Under the pieces are notes generated by a model. The model ran no database searches. It was given only the letters and a program-made list of their open reading frames with translations, and was not told where the DNA came from. 64,000 nt of DNA from Actinoplanes sp. DH11 (GTDB taxonomy: Bacteria; Actinomycetota; Actinomycetes; Mycobacteriales; Micromonosporaceae), in NCBI RefSeq assembly GCF_020873875.1, contig NZ_JAHWGU010000012.1, positions 1 to 64,000 of the forward strand. The letters run 5' to 3'. Both the position numbers and the translations under genes were made by a program. Below are positions 27,451 to 35,204 of the stretch, piece by piece. Positions within the stretch are counted from its first letter, which is position 1; the number at the start of each line of letters is the position of its first letter.

Positions 27451-27515
27451 GGCCGCACTCCAAGGGAAGTCAAGGCCGCACTCCAGGGGAAAGTCAAGGC
27501 CGCGCTCCAGGGGGA
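27446..27515. repeat. 23/24-bp tandem repeat carrying the Cas4-like gene's RBS and start
   Basis: Three units begin GTCAAGGCCGCACTCCA at 27446, 27469 and 27493. On the minus strand each contains GGAGTGCGGCC-TTG (GGAGCGCGGCC-TTG in the outermost), a Shine-Dalgarno followed by a possible TTG start. Only the innermost TTG (27450) is in frame with the gene, because one unit is 23 bp and not 24. Confidence 0.9.
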
Positions 27516-27628
27516 AGCTGGGGACCAACTGTAGATCTTCACACAGGCGCTTCCCCACGTTTCACCCTCGAGAGGTGAAGGAAACGCACGTATCGGACAT
27601 GAACGCCGGAGCGCGCTACGTTCGAGGC

Positions 27629-27913
27629 ATGCCGAAGGCCATCTGGAACGACGAAGTGATCGCGGAAAGCGACGACACCGTGGTTGTCGAGGGCAATACG
27701 TACTTCCCCCTCACCAGCGTGCGGGAGGACGTGCTCGTCCCCTCCGAGACGCACACCGTCTGCCTGTGGAAGGGCAAGGCGTCCTACTACTCCCTGCGCG
27801 CCGACGGGCACACCGCGCCGGATGCCGCCTGGTATTACCCCGACCCCAAGCCGGACGCCTCCGCGGTGCGCGACCGTGTCGCGTTCCGCAAAGACGTCCG
27901 CGTGGAAGCCTGA
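27629..27913 (+). CDS. DUF427 family protein
   Basis: A 94-aa small cytoplasmic protein of the DUF427 (nucleotidyltransferase-like, NTP-domain DUF427) family. The hallmark features are MPKAIWNDEVIAESDDTVVV at the N-terminus, GNTYFP, then CLWKGKASYYSL and AWYYPDPKP near the end. Function in the family is not established. I chose MPKAIWN because the family begins there. GTG/ATG starts 18 and 10 codons upstream are open, and the chosen ATG has a poorly spaced GAGG, so the transcript may be leaderless. It is divergent from the Cas4-like operon. Confidence 0.9.
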   Translation: MPKAIWNDEVIAESDDTVVVEGNTYFPLTSVREDVLVPSETHTVCLWKGKASYYSLRADGHTAPDAAWYYPDPKPDASAVRDRVAFRKDVRVEA

Positions 27914-27935
27914 CCGGATCCTGACGGAGGCCCGC

Positions 27936-28349
27936 TCACGTGATGCGGGGGTGGGCCTCCTCGATCGCACCGACCTCCAGATAGTCCAGCATGTCCTGCT
28001 GCTCGGCCGCGTCGAGCGCACCGAACGCCGCGTAGGCCTCGTTCCGCGCGTGCCCGGTCTCCGCCGCCAGCAGCGCGATGATCGCCGACCAGGCCAGCGA
28101 CACCCGGTCGAAGAGCCGCGCCCGGCGCAGCGACGTCAGCCGCGACAGCATCCCGACCCGGGTGGCCGCGTCGTCGTCGGTCGGCACCCGGTCGCAGAGC
28201 TCGAAGAGCGCCTTCCCCCGGTACGGATGTTCGGCCTCGACCATCCGGGCCAGCTCGGTGTTGCTCATCCGGTCCACGGGCGGCGCCGGGCCGCGCCGCG
28301 GCAGCGACGGGGTGGGTTCACCTGGCACGACTGTCACGTCCACTCTCAT
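27936..28349 (-). CDS. hypothetical protein (137 aa), partner of YbaB-like gene
   Basis: Not recognised. Largely helical and soluble (MSNTELARMVEAEHPYRGKALFELC, GALDAAEQQDMLDYLEVGA). Its start lies 32 bp inside the end of the upstream YbaB-like gene, so the two are translationally coupled. A start at the internal Met (MSNTELAR, residue 28) would be equally plausible and would remove the overlap. Confidence 0.7.
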   Translation of the reverse strand: MRVDVTVVPGEPTPSLPRRGPAPPVDRMSNTELARMVEAEHPYRGKALFELCDRVPTDDDAATRVGMLSRLTSLRRARLFDRVSLAWSAIIALLAAETGHARNEAYAAFGALDAAEQQDMLDYLEVGAIEEAHPRIT

Positions 28350-28782
28350 ATCCGTTGCCCGGCGGCTGATGCGGCAACGTCGGGGTGTTCTGGAACGACG
28401 GGAACGGCGGTGGCGCCGGCATCACCGGCTCCTCCGGCACGGTCCGGAAGCGCTGGGTGAAGCTGTCCAGCACCGCCTTGCCGGTCTCGGTCTCCGCGCC
28501 CACCGTGTCGGCTATCGCGGCCTCCACCTGATCGGCCAGCCCGGACTGCGCCCGCCGGATGGTTCGCAGGATCTCGACGGCCAGCCCGGCGCCGCCCAGG
28601 GCGAGCGCCTCGTCGGTCACTTCCAGCCCGGTGACGTTCCCGGAACTCGACACGGTTACCGCGACGGCGCCCCCGGCACCATTGGCCGACGCACTCAGCG
28701 TCGCGACCCGGTCTGCCAGCGCGGCGGCCGCACCCCGGGCCCGGGGCACGCCGCTGTCGGCGCCTGGCTCTGCACCCAGCAC
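28318..28782 (-). CDS. YbaB/EbfC family DNA-binding protein
   Basis: A 154-aa relative of the nucleoid-associated YbaB/EbfC proteins. The N-terminal helix (ARGAAAALADRVATLSASANG) precedes the characteristic beta hairpin AVAVTVSSSGNVTGLEV, then a long C-terminal helix (AVEILRTIRRAQSGLADQVEAA) and a Pro-rich tail. Such actinobacterial paralogues often sit beside ESX or RiPP loci. The GTG start has a good GGAGGG site. It is divergent from fxsA (171-bp gap), which may share its regulatory region. Confidence 0.8.
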   Translation of the reverse strand: MLGAEPGADSGVPRARGAAAALADRVATLSASANGAGGAVAVTVSSSGNVTGLEVTDEALALGGAGLAVEILRTIRRAQSGLADQVEAAIADTVGAETETGKAVLDSFTQRFRTVPEEPVMPAPPPFPSFQNTPTLPHQPPGNGYESGRDSRAR

Positions 28783-28953
28783 GATTTCGCCCTCCGTTAC
28801 CGCTTGCGGTGGTGATGTCCCATGAGATCACGGCACCGCAAGCCCTCGCGAGCACCCACGGTAGTGACTCCCGCCCGTCACCCGACCCGGCGACCGCCGT
28901 AACCTTGCGGCAACGCATCGATCGAGACCGAGCCAGCACCGGAGGGAACGCTC

Positions 28954-29157
28954 GTGGACGCAGGCCAGGACGGCGGGGGGACGCCGGCCGAGTGGCGATC
29001 CGTGATGATCGACCTGTCCGGTTCCGCGCTGGCAGATCTCGTCGCGACGGACGTGGCCGAGGACGACGACTCGGCTCTCGCGCACGCGCTGCGCCGCGTC
29101 ACCGCCGAGTTGGAGCGGCCCGGTGAACCGATCGCCGGTTTCAACTCCGCGATCTGA
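28954..29157 (+). CDS. fxsA: FxSxx-COOH RiPP precursor peptide
   Basis: A 67-aa peptide ending in F-N-S-A-I-COOH, an exact FxSxx terminus. The leader has the family-like core LADLVATDVAEDDDSALAHA and ALRRVTAELERPGEPIAG. In characterised members a radical SAM enzyme links the Phe and Ser of the core into a three-residue cyclophane. The GTG start is preceded by GGAGGG. The stop TGA is followed directly by the ATG of the HExxH gene, so the two are coupled. No radical SAM gene is adjacent. Recognition rests on the terminal motif, leader and neighbours. Confidence 0.85.
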   Translation: MDAGQDGGGTPAEWRSVMIDLSGSALADLVATDVAEDDDSALAHALRRVTAELERPGEPIAGFNSAI

Positions 29158-30585
29158 ATGAGCCCGCGTCACTTCACCCTGACCGACGCCGCGTTCGCCT
29201 CGCTGGGCGCCGGTCGCCCGGACCCCGGCACCCTCGGCACCCTGCTGCGCGCGCAGCTCAGCCGCAACCTTCTCCTGCTGCGCGAGGTCCGCCGCCGGCA
29301 GATCGCCCCGGCCTGGTTCGACCGGCTCGGCGCGACCGGCCCGGACGACGCGAAACACCTGATCACGGATCCGATGACCGGGCTCTGGGCGGCCCGGGCC
29401 CTGCGCGCCGGCGACGCGGCGGATCATCCGCGTCCGGGCGGGCATCGGCTCACGGCCGTCCATCACGGCCTGACCCTGGGCGTACGGGTGGAGGACGCCG
29501 ACCCGCTCCGCGAAGGCTTCGGTCTCCCGCCCGCCGAGGACCACGGAACCGCCGCCCTGTCCCGGTGGCAGACCCTGCTGGACGAGGCCTGGCTGACCCT
29601 GACATCCCGGCACCGGCCGGCCGCCGAGGTGCTCGCCGCGGTGCTCCGGGTGATCGTCCCGGTCCGGCCCGACCCGGCCGCCGAGGGGATCAGCGCGACC
29701 TCGTCGGAGGCGTTCGGCGCGGTCGCCCTCTCCGCGCCCGCGGACGCCGCGGCCCTCGCCGTGGGCCTGCTGCACGAGACCCAGCACAGCGTGCTCAACG
29801 CCGTGAACCTGCTGTTCGAACTGGTTCACCCGGGTGGCCCGGCCGGTTACTCGCCGTGGCGGGACGACCCCCGGCCGGCCGCGGGTGTGTTGCACGGCGC
29901 CTACGCCTATCTGGCGGTGACCCGGTTCTGGCGTGCCGAGCTGGCGCACTCCGGTGACCGGGGTGCGGCGTTCGAGTTCGCGCGGTGGCGGGTCGCCGTG
30001 GCCGACGCGGCCGGGCGGCTGCTCGACGGCGGCGAGCTGACCGCGGCGGGCACCCGGTTCGTGACCGCGCTGCGCGCCGAGGTGCGGCCGTGGCTGGACG
30101 AGCCGGTCGACGGCGAGGCGGTCCGTCTCGCCGACCTGGCCCGCACCGACCACCACCTGCGCTGGCGGCTGCGGAACCTGACGGTGCCCCCGGAGCACAC
30201 CGCCGAACTGGCGCGCGCGTGGCGGGCCGGGCGGCCGGCGCCCGCGGTGCCGTCGGTTCCGGCGCGGGGCACCGGCCGGGCGCTGGAGAACAGCCCCCGG
30301 CTGCGTCTGATCCGGTCGCATCTGCGGAACCCCGGCACGGCGGCCGTGCCGGACGCACGGGACACGGCGGGGGACGTCGCGTGTGTGCGCGGGGACCGGG
30401 TGACCGCGCTTCACGCGTACCACCGGGATCTGCGAGAGGAGAGGGACCGGGATCCGGCCTGGTCGGGCCTCGCCCTGGTCTCCCCGCACCGGGGCCTGCG
30501 CTGTCGCCCGGAGGTGGTGAAGGCGGCCGCGCTGGCCGTGCCGGAGGCGGACGTCGACGCGCTCGCCGATTGGCTGTCCGGATAA
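29158..30585 (+). CDS. HExxH-motif protein (aKG-HExxH peptide beta-hydroxylase family)
   Basis: A 475-aa protein of the HEXXH-motif domain family found in FxsA loci. The motif is H206-E-T-Q-H210 in VGLLHETQHSVLNAVNLLFELV. The N-terminal helical region (DAAFASLGAGRPDPGTLGTLL) and the C-terminal ~150 residues (LARAWRAGRP) are also typical of the family. Family members are reported to be Fe/2-oxoglutarate-dependent beta-hydroxylases acting on RiPP precursors, despite the metalloprotease-like motif. Here it is a separate protein; in FxsB enzymes the equivalent domain is fused to a radical SAM domain. It directly follows fxsA, its probable substrate. Confidence 0.85.
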   Translation: MSPRHFTLTDAAFASLGAGRPDPGTLGTLLRAQLSRNLLLLREVRRRQIAPAWFDRLGATGPDDAKHLITDPMTGLWAARALRAGDAADHPRPGGHRLTAVHHGLTLGVRVEDADPLREGFGLPPAEDHGTAALSRWQTLLDEAWLTLTSRHRPAAEVLAAVLRVIVPVRPDPAAEGISATSSEAFGAVALSAPADAAALAVGLLHETQHSVLNAVNLLFELVHPGGPAGYSPWRDDPRPAAGVLHGAYAYLAVTRFWRAELAHSGDRGAAFEFARWRVAVADAAGRLLDGGELTAAGTRFVTALRAEVRPWLDEPVDGEAVRLADLARTDHHLRWRLRNLTVPPEHTAELARAWRAGRPAPAVPSVPARGTGRALENSPRLRLIRSHLRNPGTAAVPDARDTAGDVACVRGDRVTALHAYHRDLREERDRDPAWSGLALVSPHRGLRCRPEVVKAAALAVPEADVDALADWLSG

Positions 30586-30632
30586 CTCATCTGCACCGCC
30601 TCCGGACCGATGTGACTCGCCGGAGGTGGATC

Positions 30633-32306
30633 GTGGGTCGTAATGCTCTGCTGGAACGGGCGCGTCACGGTGTCGACGACATCGTGCTCGTCGCCTCGCT
30701 GGTGCTTCTGGCCTGGCCGCCCGCCGGTGCTCAGCACCCGGCCGGCCCGGTTGCCGGTGTCGTGCCGCTGCTCGCCGCGGTCTGCCTCGGCCTGGCCGTC
30801 CTGCTGCTCGACCGCGGCCGCCGGGTGCTGCGTCACGTGGTGACCGGAGCCGCACTTGTCACGGCCGGTCTGCGTCAGACGCACGACGGCCTCACGCCGG
30901 CTGCGATCTCCCTGGTGCTGCTGGTGGCGATCGGTGTGCTGGTCCGCGAGTTCCTCGGCAGCCGGGTCGAGTCCGACCTGAGCCGGCAGCAGATCCTGCT
31001 GTCGCAGCACGAGTACCGCGACCCGCTGACCGGGCTCGGCAACCGGCGGATGTTCGTCGAGTACGCCGACGGCGTGCTCACCGAACCGGCCCGCAACCGG
31101 GCCGCCGTGATCATCGTGGACCTGGACGGCTTCAAGGGCGTCAACGACTTCCACGGGCACGCCACCGGTGACGAACTGCTGCGCGCCGCCGCCGAACGGC
31201 TCGCCACGAACGTCCGCGCCGGCGACACGGTGGCCCGCCTCGACGGTGACGGGTTCGCGGTGCTGCTGCCCGGCGTCGAGGACGAGCACGCGGCGCTCGC
31301 GGTGGCCGAGCGGGTGCTGGTCGAGCTGCACCGCCCGCTGGTCGTGGCCGGCGTGCCGATGAGTGTGCGGGTCAGCGCCGGCGTCGCGATCTCCGGCGGC
31401 GACGACGACCTGGACGCGGTGCTGCGCCGCGCCGACCAGGCCCTGTTCCGGGCCAAGCAGGAGGGCGGCGGGATCGCCCGGCGGTTCGACCCGGTGCTCT
31501 TCGCCGCCGCCGAGGCCCGCCGCCTCGCCGAGGCCGACCTGATGCGCGGGCTGGAAGCCGGCGAGTTCGAGGTCTACTACCAGCCGATCGTCGACCTCGA
31601 CGGCGGTGAGCAGACGGTCGGTGTGGAGGCCCTGATCCGCTGGCGGCACCCGGACCGCGGCCTGATCGCGCCGGCCGGTTTCCTGGACCTCGCCGAATCC
31701 CTGGGCCTGCTGCCCCGGATCGGGGGCTGGGTTCTGGAGGAGTCGTGCCGGCAGGCGATCGGTTGGCAGCACCGGTTCCCCGGCTTCGAGCTCAACGTCA
31801 ACCTGTCCGCGTCGCAGCTGGGCAACCCCCGGCTGATCGACGAGGTCCGGGCGATCCTGGACCGTACCGGCCTGCCGCCGCAGGACCTGGTGCTCGAGCT
31901 CACCGAGTCGGTGGCGCTCACCGACCTGGAGGAGTCGGCCCGGGTGCTGGGCGCGCTGAAGGCGCTCGGCGTCCGGCTCGCCCTCGACGACTTCGGCACC
32001 GGCTTCTCGTCACTGAGCCACCTCAGCACCCTGCCGGTCGACGTCGTCAAGATCGACCGCTCGTTCGTGCAGGCCATGCCGGCCAGCGGCGGCGCCTCGG
32101 TGGCCGAGGCGGTGCTGCACATCGCCCGCACCTTCAACCTGGCGCCGGTCGCCGAAGGGGTCGAGGACGCCGCGCAGGCGTCCTGGCTGCGGGAACTCGG
32201 CGCCGGCCGGGCACAGGGCTACCACTTCGCCCGGCCGATGCCGGCGGGCGAGGTGACCGAGCTGCTGGACAAGCAGGCCGCCATCGAGATCAAGATGACG
32301 GCCTGA
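30633..32306 (+). CDS. membrane-anchored GGDEF(degenerate)–EAL protein
   Basis: A 557-aa c-di-GMP protein. Residues ~1–110 hold two to four hydrophobic segments (DDIVLVASLVLLAWPP, VVPLLAAVCLGLAVLLL, ISLVLLVAIGVLV). The GGDEF domain (~130–300) has DGDGF in place of GGDEF, so cyclase activity is doubtful. The EAL domain (~310–550) is intact: VEALIRW, NVNLSASQL, LELTESV, LDDFGTGFSS, VKIDRSF, VAEGVE, AQGYHFARP. I infer a phosphodiesterase. The start is GTG (VGRNALLER) with GGAGG six bases before it; the frame is open ~216 codons upstream only because it overlaps the HExxH gene. It lies between fxs genes but belongs to a different system. Confidence 0.9.
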   Translation: MGRNALLERARHGVDDIVLVASLVLLAWPPAGAQHPAGPVAGVVPLLAAVCLGLAVLLLDRGRRVLRHVVTGAALVTAGLRQTHDGLTPAAISLVLLVAIGVLVREFLGSRVESDLSRQQILLSQHEYRDPLTGLGNRRMFVEYADGVLTEPARNRAAVIIVDLDGFKGVNDFHGHATGDELLRAAAERLATNVRAGDTVARLDGDGFAVLLPGVEDEHAALAVAERVLVELHRPLVVAGVPMSVRVSAGVAISGGDDDLDAVLRRADQALFRAKQEGGGIARRFDPVLFAAAEARRLAEADLMRGLEAGEFEVYYQPIVDLDGGEQTVGVEALIRWRHPDRGLIAPAGFLDLAESLGLLPRIGGWVLEESCRQAIGWQHRFPGFELNVNLSASQLGNPRLIDEVRAILDRTGLPPQDLVLELTESVALTDLEESARVLGALKALGVRLALDDFGTGFSSLSHLSTLPVDVVKIDRSFVQAMPASGGASVAEAVLHIARTFNLAPVAEGVEDAAQASWLRELGAGRAQGYHFARPMPAGEVTELLDKQAAIEIKMTA

Positions 32307-32326
32307 CCCCGTCCCCCGTTTCGGCA

Positions 32327-32354
32327 GCTCCAGCCTGTCTCGGCAGGCTGGAGC
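32327..32354. terminator. bidirectional hairpin terminator
   Basis: Perfect 11-bp stem GCTCCAGCCTG / CAGGCTGGAGC with a TCTCGG loop, between the convergent GGDEF–EAL and FxsT genes. Confidence 0.8.
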
Positions 32355-32366
32355 GTGTTCGGCAGG

Positions 32367-34790
32367 CTAGAGCGGCGGCAGGTCGATGTCGGTCTCCAGC
32401 CGCTCACCGGCGGCGGTCCTGCGGAACACCGGATGGCCGTCGCCGAACGCTTTCGCCAGCTCGTCGAGGGCCTGCCGCTGGGCGGCCTCGTCGCCGTCGC
32501 CGAGCGCCAGGTTCCACGCGCAGGCCACGGTGTCCGGGTGGTCCGGGCCGCGCACCGACCGGGACCGGCGCAGGGTGTCCGCGGCCAGCTCCCGGGCCGG
32601 TTGTGCCTCACCGGCCGCGGCGAGGTCGGCGGCGAACCCGTTCGCGCAGCTGAGCGTGAACGGGTGGTCGGGGCCGACGCTGCGGCGCAGACCGCTGAGC
32701 ACCTCGTTGTCGATGGTGCGCGCCTCGGCGTACCGCCCGGCGGCCCGCACCACGGCGGCCAGCCCGGCCGAGGCCGCCAGGGTGAACGGGTGCTCGTCGC
32801 CGAGCACCGCGTGGTACCGGATCACGGCTCGTTCCAGCAGCTCGTGAGCGCCGTCCAGGTCGCCGTCGGCGCGGGCGCAGTGTGCCAGCGAGACGGCGGC
32901 CGCGAGCGTGTCGACGCTCAGGTCACCGAACTTCTGCCGGCAGGCCGCGAAGTTCGCCGCGGCCAGGTCCCGGGCCCGTGGCTCGCCGCGGCGGCGGGCG
33001 GCCATCGCGGCGAACCGGCCGGCCCAGAGCGCGAACGGGTGATCCGCCGGGACACGACCGGTCGGGCCGCCCTCGAGCAGGGCTGCGGCGCCGGCGTAGT
33101 CGCCCAGCCCGTACAGGTCGAAGGCGAGACCGGTGCGTGAGGACAACGTCTCCGGGTGACCCTCCACGAAGATCGCCTGCCGGTGCCGGAGCGTCTGCTC
33201 GTCGAGCGACCGCGCGCCCCGGAAGTCGCCGAGCAGCCGCAGGTCGGCCGCGAGATTGTTGGCGCAGCGCAGCGCGGTCGGGAAGCTCTCGCCGAACAGG
33301 CGCCTGTACCGCACCAGGTTGTCCGCGTCCAGCTGCCGCGCCTGCCCGAAGTGGCCCTGCATCCGCAGGTCGCCGCCGACACTGTTGGCGGTGGCCAGGG
33401 TCGCCTCGTCGTCGGCGCCGAACACCTCCCGCTGGGTGCGCAGCGTCTGCAGGTTGAGGTTGCGGGCGTCGGCCGTGCGGCCCACCGCCCGCAACGCGTT
33501 CGCCAGGTGGAACGCGGCCAGCAAAGTCTGCTCGGCGGTCTCGCCGAGCGCGTCGCGCCAGCGGGCCACGGCCGAGGACGCCAGATCCCGGCTGGAGTCG
33601 TAGTCACCGCGGGCGAAGTGGAACCGCACGCAGTTGACGACCAGCTGCCGGACCTCCTCCGCGTCGCCGCCGAGCAGGTCGGAGTGGATCAGGTGCGGGG
33701 CGAGCTCGGCGTACCTGTACCAGCCGGCCGGGTTGTCCGGGTCGCCCGGGTCGGCGGCCGCCAGCATCCCGCGGACGGTCCGCAGCAGCGTGGCGTGCCG
33801 CTCCGAACTGAGTTCCTGCCCGAACATGCCCCGGACCAGCGGGTGCACGGTGAGGCTCTCGCCGGCCGGGTCGAGGTCGGCCAGACCATACCGGCTGATC
33901 CGGCGCATCGCGGCACGCAGCCGGCGCTCCACCCGCACGGTCCGGCCCAGCTCGCCCTCCAGCGGCAGGGTGCGAGCCGCCCAGAGCAGCCGCCACGAGA
34001 TCGGCGCGCTGGCCAGGAAGGTGCAGAGCTCGAGCAGCGCCCGGTCGGCCGGCGCGTTCTCGCCGAGCGCTTCGGCGGCCAGGCCCCAGGCGACCCGGAT
34101 CGGGGTGGGGAAGGCCAGCTCGGCGGCGCGCACCTCGTAACGGCGCAGGTAGTCGGCGAGCGGCCAGCCGGCCGCCTCGCGGACCGCGGCGGCGAGGTCG
34201 AGGGCCATCGGCACGTCGTCCAGCCGGGACGCCAGCAACTCGGCGTCGGTCGTGGACAGCTCCGGCGCCCGGCTCCGCAACAGGTCCACACTGTCCGCCC
34301 GGTCGAAGACCGGCACCGGCATCGCCTGCGCCACCTCGGCCGTCCAGCGCGGGTTGCGGCTGGTCACCAACACGTGCCCGGCGCCGCTCGGCAGGTACGG
34401 CATGATGTCCTCGGGCCGGTTCGCGTTCTCGAACACGACGAGCCAGTTGCGGAACGGCTCGCCGCGGCTCAGCGCGTCACGCACCGCGCCGAGGGTCCGG
34501 TTGAGATCCCGGGCCTCGGGCACGCCGAGCTGCTGGGCCAGCCCGGCAAGAGCGGCGCGCATCCCGGCGTTCTGCTCGGCCGGGATCCACCAGACCAGGT
34601 CGTAGGAGTCGGCATGGCGGTACGCATATTCCACCGCCAGCTGGGTACGCCCAGTGCCGCCGAGTTGGTGCTCCGGGCTCGGCAGCAACACCACCGGACC
34701 ATTGCCGAGCAGGCCACGCACCCGGGTCAGCAGCTCTTCGCGGCCCACGAAGCGGGGGTTGCGCGGCGGCAGGCCGCCACGGATCGGCAC
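32367..34790 (-). CDS. FxSxx-COOH system NB-ARC/TPR protein (FxsT-like)
   Basis: An 807-aa STAND-type protein. The N-terminus (IRGGLPPRNPRFVGREELL), the VEYAYRHADSYDLVWWIPAEQ segment and the tetratricopeptide C-terminus match the FxSxx-COOH system tetratricopeptide protein. Residues ~1–330 are an NB-ARC NTPase, and ~400–807 contain about ten TPRs of 42-residue type (LNLQTLRTQREVFGADDEATL). In the P-loop the usual GxGGxGKT reads LGGTGRT (R48 replaces the Lys), so nucleotide binding may be impaired. The GTG start has GAGGAG upstream. It sits 1.8 kb beyond the HExxH gene on the opposite strand. The role in the RiPP system is unknown. Confidence 0.88.
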   Translation of the reverse strand: MPIRGGLPPRNPRFVGREELLTRVRGLLGNGPVVLLPSPEHQLGGTGRTQLAVEYAYRHADSYDLVWWIPAEQNAGMRAALAGLAQQLGVPEARDLNRTLGAVRDALSRGEPFRNWLVVFENANRPEDIMPYLPSGAGHVLVTSRNPRWTAEVAQAMPVPVFDRADSVDLLRSRAPELSTTDAELLASRLDDVPMALDLAAAVREAAGWPLADYLRRYEVRAAELAFPTPIRVAWGLAAEALGENAPADRALLELCTFLASAPISWRLLWAARTLPLEGELGRTVRVERRLRAAMRRISRYGLADLDPAGESLTVHPLVRGMFGQELSSERHATLLRTVRGMLAAADPGDPDNPAGWYRYAELAPHLIHSDLLGGDAEEVRQLVVNCVRFHFARGDYDSSRDLASSAVARWRDALGETAEQTLLAAFHLANALRAVGRTADARNLNLQTLRTQREVFGADDEATLATANSVGGDLRMQGHFGQARQLDADNLVRYRRLFGESFPTALRCANNLAADLRLLGDFRGARSLDEQTLRHRQAIFVEGHPETLSSRTGLAFDLYGLGDYAGAAALLEGGPTGRVPADHPFALWAGRFAAMAARRRGEPRARDLAAANFAACRQKFGDLSVDTLAAAVSLAHCARADGDLDGAHELLERAVIRYHAVLGDEHPFTLAASAGLAAVVRAAGRYAEARTIDNEVLSGLRRSVGPDHPFTLSCANGFAADLAAAGEAQPARELAADTLRRSRSVRGPDHPDTVACAWNLALGDGDEAAQRQALDELAKAFGDGHPVFRRTAAGERLETDIDLPPL

Positions 34791-34882
34791 ACTGTGCTCC
34801 TCACGTGTTGGTGATGCCGATTACCGTACGTGGAAGCCCCGCCAACGCAAAGCGGGCACGCGACCGAGACGGAAGGCCCACC

Positions 34883-35200
34883 GTGACCGACGAGATCGTG
34901 ACGAGTCTGGATGTGGCCGACGGCACGGCCACCGTGTCGCTGCACGGTGAGATAGACATCCTCACGGTGGAGCGGCTGCGGATGGTTCTGGGTGACGCGG
35001 TGGCACGCCGGCCGGAGCGGATCGTGGTGGACATGGCCGGGGTCGCGTTCATCGACTCGACCGGGCTGGGCGCGCTGATCTCCGGTTTCCAGCGCGCCCG
35101 GGACGCCGGGATCCGCTTCTGCCTGACCCGGCCCGGTGACAACGTGCGGCAGATCCTGGTGCTCAGTGGACTGCTCGAGGTCGTCGAACTGATCCCGTGA
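34883..35200 (+). CDS. STAS-domain anti-anti-sigma factor
   Basis: A 105-aa single STAS domain of the RsbV/SpoIIAA type, which binds an anti-sigma kinase when dephosphorylated. The phosphorylation site is S59 in FIDSTGLGAL, and the strand DGTATVSLHGEIDI is typical. The GTG start VTDEIVTS is preceded by GGAAGG. It is divergent from the FxsT-like gene (92-bp gap) and ends 4 bp from the convergent MFS gene. No RsbW-like kinase is adjacent. The PP2C protein at 23083 is a possible phosphatase (inference). Confidence 0.93.
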   Translation: MTDEIVTSLDVADGTATVSLHGEIDILTVERLRMVLGDAVARRPERIVVDMAGVAFIDSTGLGALISGFQRARDAGIRFCLTRPGDNVRQILVLSGLLEVVELIP

Positions 35201-35204
35201 CCGG

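Noticed and set aside
26402..27463. N-terminal extension of the 480-aa protein
   Set aside because: Upstream codons are an Arg/Pro-rich shadow of the Cas4-like gene; the TTG overlapping that gene's stop is the natural start.
29158..30585. Zinc metalloprotease
   Set aside because: The HExxH motif alone suggests one, but the neighbourhood with fxsA and the family layout indicate the RiPP-associated HExxH family instead.
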